Made by a program: the position numbers and the translations under genes | Shown here: in pieces, positions 59,181 to 64,000 of the stretch | Position numbering within the stretch: the first letter of the stretch is position 1 | Layout: each line of letters begins with the position of its first letter | Assembly: GCA_021234155.1 (NCBI GenBank) | Contig: JAJEKV010000078.1 | Coordinates: forward strand, 3,344,978 to 3,408,977 | Direction of reading: 5' to 3' | Length of the DNA: 64,000 nucleotides | Source: Isoetes taiwanensis | Lineage: Eukaryota; Streptophyta; Lycopodiopsida; Isoetales; Isoetaceae | The notes under the pieces: generated by a model | What the model was told of the DNA's origin: nothing | What the model saw: only the letters and a program-made list of their open reading frames with translations | Databases searched by the model: none

Positions 59181-59575
59181 CTTTACAGGGCACGGTCTAG
59201 TGGCATGACCTTAAACCACCACACGCGAGGTCATGGGTTCAATCGGTCTAGTATTGGGAACCTTAAAAATTCATTGTCTCGAGGTCAGGGGTTCAAGTAC
59301 AACCAACCAGTTTTGCGGTAGAGACCTAACCTACCATATGTATTGGATAATCACATGCAAAGCAGCTCCTAGCATACCACGTCTAGGTAATGGATTTGCA
59401 TCCATATGATATGTAGGATGTACTCATGATGTGATGATGAATATAATGACGTCCTTCAATATGTAAAAAAAAAAGGGGAAGGTAATGGATTGGCATCCAT
59501 ATCATATGTAGGATGTACTCATGATGTGATAATGAATATAATGACGTCCTTCAATATGTAAAAAAAGAAAAAGAA
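59180..59575 (+). mobile_element. tRNA-derived SINE with duplicated 3' end
   Basis: The head has an A-box-like GGTCTAGTGGCATGACC (59200) and a B-box-like GGTCATGGGTTCAATC (59230). A second B-box-like GGTCAGGGGTTCAAGT follows at about 59284. The 3' part (TGGATTTGCATCCATAT to CGTCCTTCAATATGTAAAA) is present twice, at about 59388-59475 and 59481-59566, each ending in an A-rich tail. This fits a SINE whose tail was duplicated or into which a truncated copy inserted. Confidence 0.6.
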
Positions 59576-61585
59576 AAAGAAAAAACTGGCTTTGTAAAGT
59601 CCCTCATTTGTTGTGACAAAATGTGTTGTAAGATTGGCAAATGGCACTTCAAAAAACAAGTCATAGTATTACGACAAAAGAGAGGTGTGAACATATTTGT
59701 AGCATAAATATCTAGTATCTTGTTGGACGTATGCTATAAATGCTAAATATTGCGACCATAGTTAGGCCTATAGCACCCAACTATCTTATTTAATATTCTA
59801 TTCATCTTGTTGCATATATGCCACAAATGTGAAATACTCATTCACTAACATTTTTATGATGCATATATTTCAAAGCTTTGAAATCATGCCCAATGCCATA
59901 ATAGAGATATATTTTATAGATGCATACCCTCTTCTAGAGAGAAAAATGCCTAACTCATGGCATCCTTCCTGCAAATTGTAAGCAGCATGAATTCGCCTAG
60001 GCAAATTGAGGTGGGTATCCCTCTTATGTCAATATAGACGTCAAAAATATCAAAATTTAGCAATTCTTGTGTGCACCACCTAGAATACAAAATTGCATAG
60101 TACATTCTTTCTTGCCTTTTCCCCTCTCCCTTTTTTTTTTAATTACGTAGTCAGATTTATCTATTTTGGGACCCTAGCTTGTGTGTGCTATGGTCATGGG
60201 TAAATAGCATAACCAAAACTGCAAAATTTATTTTTCCAAGGCAAGCCAGTTGTAGTTTGATATTGCAATATCAATTGCACGATGACATTGAACCAAAAAT
60301 AGAATGTATGCATTATCAATTAAAAATCTATGGGAAGAAAACAATGGATATGTTAGCAAGAAGAACGAACATGTAAGAACTCCCAAATCCCACCCTTTTC
60401 ATTCTCCAAATCTTAGGACTGCTATGCTACGCTCTCTATAGGTTCTCTGCATGACACTGGTTGTCTGCCTTGAATGCCAATTTGAAATGGTCAGAATAAT
60501 TCTTTGATGCAATTGTCCTCCTTTTACAATATCTCACTATGATTTCTCACTTCCTCCAAGTAGATTTTTGCTCTCTATTATTTGGCACTATATCGTTGGG
60601 TCGTCTGATTCTTCAGCTGCAAGTTGATTTTTGCTCTCTATTTTGGCACCTCACTTGATCATTTAATTCTTGAGCTGGATCGAATCGTCATAAGTGAGTA
60701 AAGTCCAGATTGTAAAAAACTACTGCGTTTTTTCATCTGCAACCAACACTGCAAAGTTTTTCATTTCTCTTAACATTTAAATTTAACAGATCTTTCTCTT
60801 CGGTAGATACTTCGTGATCCGTCACCAAGTTTCATAAAAGAGGCAATAAGATGGGACGCGTTAGTGCAGACGGAAAGTGTTCATCCGGCCTTATTACTTT
60901 GTAAGTGGTTCTTTCTTATGTTAGGCACGTACCTCCTCTAGAATTTTGGTTTTTCCATCGAACCACTTTTATTGTCTGGAAAGTTTCTCTCATAAGATCA
61001 TGCAAGCTATTTGCACATGCTTTTCTCTCAGGCTACACATTAGCAACTCTTTCATTTTCACACGAACCTACTTTTCGGCGTTTCGCCATAGCCGTCAAGA
61101 GAAAAGAGGAATGCTTATTGGAGGATGCGACTTTGAAATGGATGCCTGTCTCTCGCATTGTTTTCAATTCGAATGGCTCTTGCAGAGTTCGGCTCTCGTT
61201 TTTGCAAAGCAGGTAAAGGACTTTGATTAATTTTTAGCTTAACAGAACAAAGAAATATAGAATAAGAAATAGATGGTTTTTGTTCCAGTTTTTATCTTCT
61301 TATTATGGTCAATGCTACTTTTCATCTCACAAGTTGGACTATTTAACATTTCATATCTATAAACTATGCCATGGCATTTGCACTAAGTTTAAATGAAGGT
61401 AGAAAACTTGCCCTTCTGTTCTTTATTTTTTCTTCCATTTAGAGAGCTACACAAGAGAGTATTATCTAGTTTTATCCTCTTCTCTCTCTAATGCCTAGCC
61501 CTCTTCTCTCTCCTCCCTCTAGCACTCTAGCCATGTTCTCTTTCTAGGGTTAGGGTTTTGCCCACACTCTCTCACTAAGGTTTTG
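59576..61585. other. Region without a recognised gene
   Basis: A possible short exon starts at 60851 (MGRVSADGKCSSGL) with a GTAAGT donor at about 60901. An open stretch at 60946-61230 reads KRGMLIGGCDFEMDACLSH and ends near an AG-GTAAAG donor-like site. Neither matches a family I know; they could be exons of an unknown gene or chance. Confidence 0.3.
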
Positions 61586-61589
61586 TATT

Positions 61590-61925
61590 CAGGGCCCAAA
61601 TTGTTGTGTCAGCAACGTTTTTTAGTTCCCATTTTGGATTCTAAGCGTCTCTCTTGCCTATTCTCTCACTAGAGTTTTGCATTTAGGGCCCAAATAGTTG
61701 TGTCAACGACGTTTTTGAGTCCTTGTTTTGGATTCTAAGCATTTAAAATGTCTTTGAAGCAATGCCTCTTTCTTGCCTATTCTCTCACTAGGTTTTTGCT
61801 TCCAGGGCCCAATTGTTGTGTCAACGACGTTTTTGAGTCTCTGTTTTGAATTCTAAGCATCCAAAAAGTCTTTGAAGCAATGCTTCTCTCTTGCCTATTC
61901 TCTCATTAGGGTTTTGCTTCCTCGA
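61590..61925 (+). repeat. Tandem repeat, three copies of ~95-120 bp
   Basis: GGGCCCAA(A)TTGTTGTGTCA, then ACGACGTTTTTGAGT, TTTGGATTCTAAGC and CTTGCCTATTCTCTCACTAG recur at about 61591, 61686 and 61806. Copies 2 and 3 share an additional TCTTTGAAGCAATGC block missing from copy 1. Confidence 0.8.
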
Positions 61926-61999
61926 CCTCATCTCCTACACCCCAACCAGATATGGCCATTATCCCCACTTATGGATCCCCCCTACCCTAAGCCCAATCG

Positions 62000-64000
62000 C
62001 ATGCCCAACACCCCTTGACCCGTGTCCATGCCCTTGATCCCGATGCCGGATGCCCGGCCCCTTGACCCAGCCAGGGATAGGTTCAATACGTTGTACGTTT
62101 TATACGTATGAATTGTATGATACGGCACATATTTGCCGTATAAAACGTAAAAAATACGGCAAAAAAAAATTCCGGCATGGGAAGATTTTTGGCGTCGCAA
62201 AACCTTCTAATTAGCGTCTGTGAAAAGTTTTTCAGCGTATCTGAAACAATTGAAAACCGTCTGTGGAAAAAGAAAAAAAAAAAAAATTTCGTCTGAATTT
62301 GAAATTTGAATTTCGCGTTACCGCGAAATCCTATAAACCGCGTCGCTTAAACTTTTTACCGTATCTGCGAGCGAATATCAAAGCGGTGTAGCAAAAAATG
62401 AATTTGAAATTTAAAAGCAGCGTCATAAAACCTTCTCATTTTAGATATGCGAAACTTTATCTGAGGAAAAAAAAAATGCGTGACGCGGTTTTTGCTGTTT
62501 ACAGTATGCAAAAAAAAGCGTCTGCCGAAGCGGAAGGTTTTAGTGTAACGCCTTGAATTTTTTTTCCTTCCGGGGGATGACTAAAAATACGTTTTTTCAA
62601 AAATACGTGTTTTGAAACTTTATCGTCGAAATTTGAATTTCCTACGTCTGGAACCTATCCCCGGACCCACCTCATACCTAGGACCGCAGACCACGACCGA
62701 CCCTCACATCACGGAGCTCTCTTGGGAGGACCAAGTGGTTGAGCTACCCAAACGGCCCAGCCCAAACGGCAAAGACAAGCGAAGTCTCTTCTATGAGGTG
62801 AAAGGCACAGTGAAGGCCAAATCAAGAAGATCTTCCCGCGCAGGGTTGATTGCTGCTCAAATTTGGTGGCAAAGTATCGCCGAAGAAGGCCTTGAAACAA
62901 CCGGAGGCGAGAATAGAAGGTAACAACATCCAAATTTCGGCCCGATAGAAGAGATGCATCCTCATATCCCAAATGTTCGGAAACCATTTGGCGGCGAAAA
63001 CAACGGATTGCAGAGCTGGAGACACGCACACCGCAAATGGAAAATAACATCCGGCTTGGTCCACTTCGAGAGGCGCTAAGACAAGCAAAGTTTAACCGAC
63101 ATGCGAGCTCGTGTGGACATGATACTGAGACATGCGGTGTCTTGGCGCAGGAACAGCCCGGCAACATCTCTTTGCCTTCAATTAGAGGTTGGAAAGTCTG
63201 TTGCCACTTTGCCTTCGGAAAGCCACCACAGGTTGAGAGCTCTTCAGAGTAGGGTTGAGACACAAGAAGTGCCCTCACTGGAGGTGAACCATGCACTAGA
63301 CACCTGCCTTGCGAAACTCGAAAGCACAACCCGCCGCCGAGATCGAAAGAATCACGACTGGCTGGCATTCATCAGCGCGACAAGGTGAGGGCCTCCATGC
63401 GAGGCTCATGAGCGATTCGCGGTGATGCATGCATGAACTTGCATGAGTGATCTCCCAGACATTCAAAGGAGAGCCACAACACATGCCACGGAAGTCCCTC
63501 ATTTTCCCTTTTCTCACCCTTTTCGTCATTCCTTTTTCCCATGCTATTATTCCCTTCCCCTTTTCTCTTTCTTTTTTTTTTTTTCTTTTTCTTTTTCTTT
63601 TGCCTTTTTGCCCTTCACATTCCACCTTTCCTTCTCCTTCTCTCTTTTCTCCTTTTCTTTTTCCCTTTCCTCTTAACTTTCCTCTTAAGAGATTAAAGCT
63701 TGACCCTACGGTGGTGGAAAACCGTGCAATAAATCTCGACATTTGGATGCACTCAAATGGTCTCAATCATTCAAATTAGGGCTTGATACAAGGCACGAAA
63801 CATTATAATACAAGAAATTTATCGCGGCGGCGCCGCGAACATTTCTCTTTCCCAACCCCCTGTTTGCACTCAAGTGAGTCAAACAAAAAAAAAATTACTT
63901 TGCCATGTCGGAATACTTTATAGATGATCTAGTTGTGTGTGTTGTGTTATAATTTAGATGAGAGGCAGATCTAAATGCTCCGTATGCACAGTTAGAATGA
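62000..64000. other. Repeat-rich end of window, no gene recognised
   Basis: 62080-62640 is rich in ACGT/TACG and A-runs, and resembles the character of 1-534. 62612-63390 has overlapping frames on both strands over GC-richer DNA (perhaps a decayed retroelement) without a known motif. 63485-63680 is a long pyrimidine (T/C) tract. Confidence 0.45.

Noticed and set aside
63443-63779. Phe/Ser-rich protein on the plus strand
   Set aside because: It is a translation of a T/C tract; both frames show the same low-complexity bias.

Overview
The window looks like nuclear DNA from a land plant. It is AT-rich and repeat-dense, with GT-AG introns of about 80-1,100 bp. It carries recognisable plant families: a phytocyanin exon, a MUR3/XLT2-type GT47 glycosyltransferase, a plant sugar-phosphate translocator, a sterol 4-alpha-methyl oxidase relic and a TPR-SET protein relic. 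The non-LTR retrotransposon repertoire is not the usual angiosperm poly(A) L1 set, so a non-flowering lineage such as a fern or lycophyte is plausible; that is inference only. No rRNA, intact tRNA, CRISPR or organellar gene was seen.

Layout. 0-25 kb is almost entirely mobile DNA. Four minus-strand copies (A-D) of one APE-type LINE family lie at 535-1015, 1046-5451, 15509-18988 and 20841-25218, and every end that can be seen abuts a (GA)n/(TC)n microsatellite. Between them are a short LTR element with gag only (5506-8107), a diverged tandem repeat (10.8-11.5 kb), a PIF/Harbinger transposase pseudogene (13639-14977) and two plus-strand fragments of a related LINE with an (ATTCT)n tail (19.2-20.2 kb).

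25-42 kb holds an intact seven-exon translocator gene (27615-30578, minus; 327 aa), tRNA-like repeats (32 kb), a pogo/jerky-type transposase relic (34.4-36.5 kb), two decayed plant genes (sterol methyl oxidase 39.7-40.3 kb; TPR-SET 40.5-41.2 kb) and an orphan first exon of a phytocyanin (41849-42029, plus).

42.5-45.1 kb holds the most unusual gene: an intact eight-exon, 652-aa minus-strand gene with the architecture of the Crypton/DUF3504 tyrosine recombinases. R267, R392, H415 and Y424 are in place, with Lys389 where His is usual. It has a duplicated 63-bp exon, a tandemly repeated 5' flank, an outer 23-bp inverted repeat and a GC-rich hairpin beside it.

46-64 kb holds a 5'-truncated poly(A) LINE with a visible target-site duplication (49144-50185), a near-perfect 132-bp-arm foldback element (53183-53659), a GT47 gene with one frameshift near its C-terminus (54286-55770, minus), a possible LTR junction, a duplicated tRNA-derived SINE tail and a three-copy tandem repeat. 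The genes do not form a pathway; the window is best read as a few host genes in a sea of retroelements, with one gene of recombinase origin.
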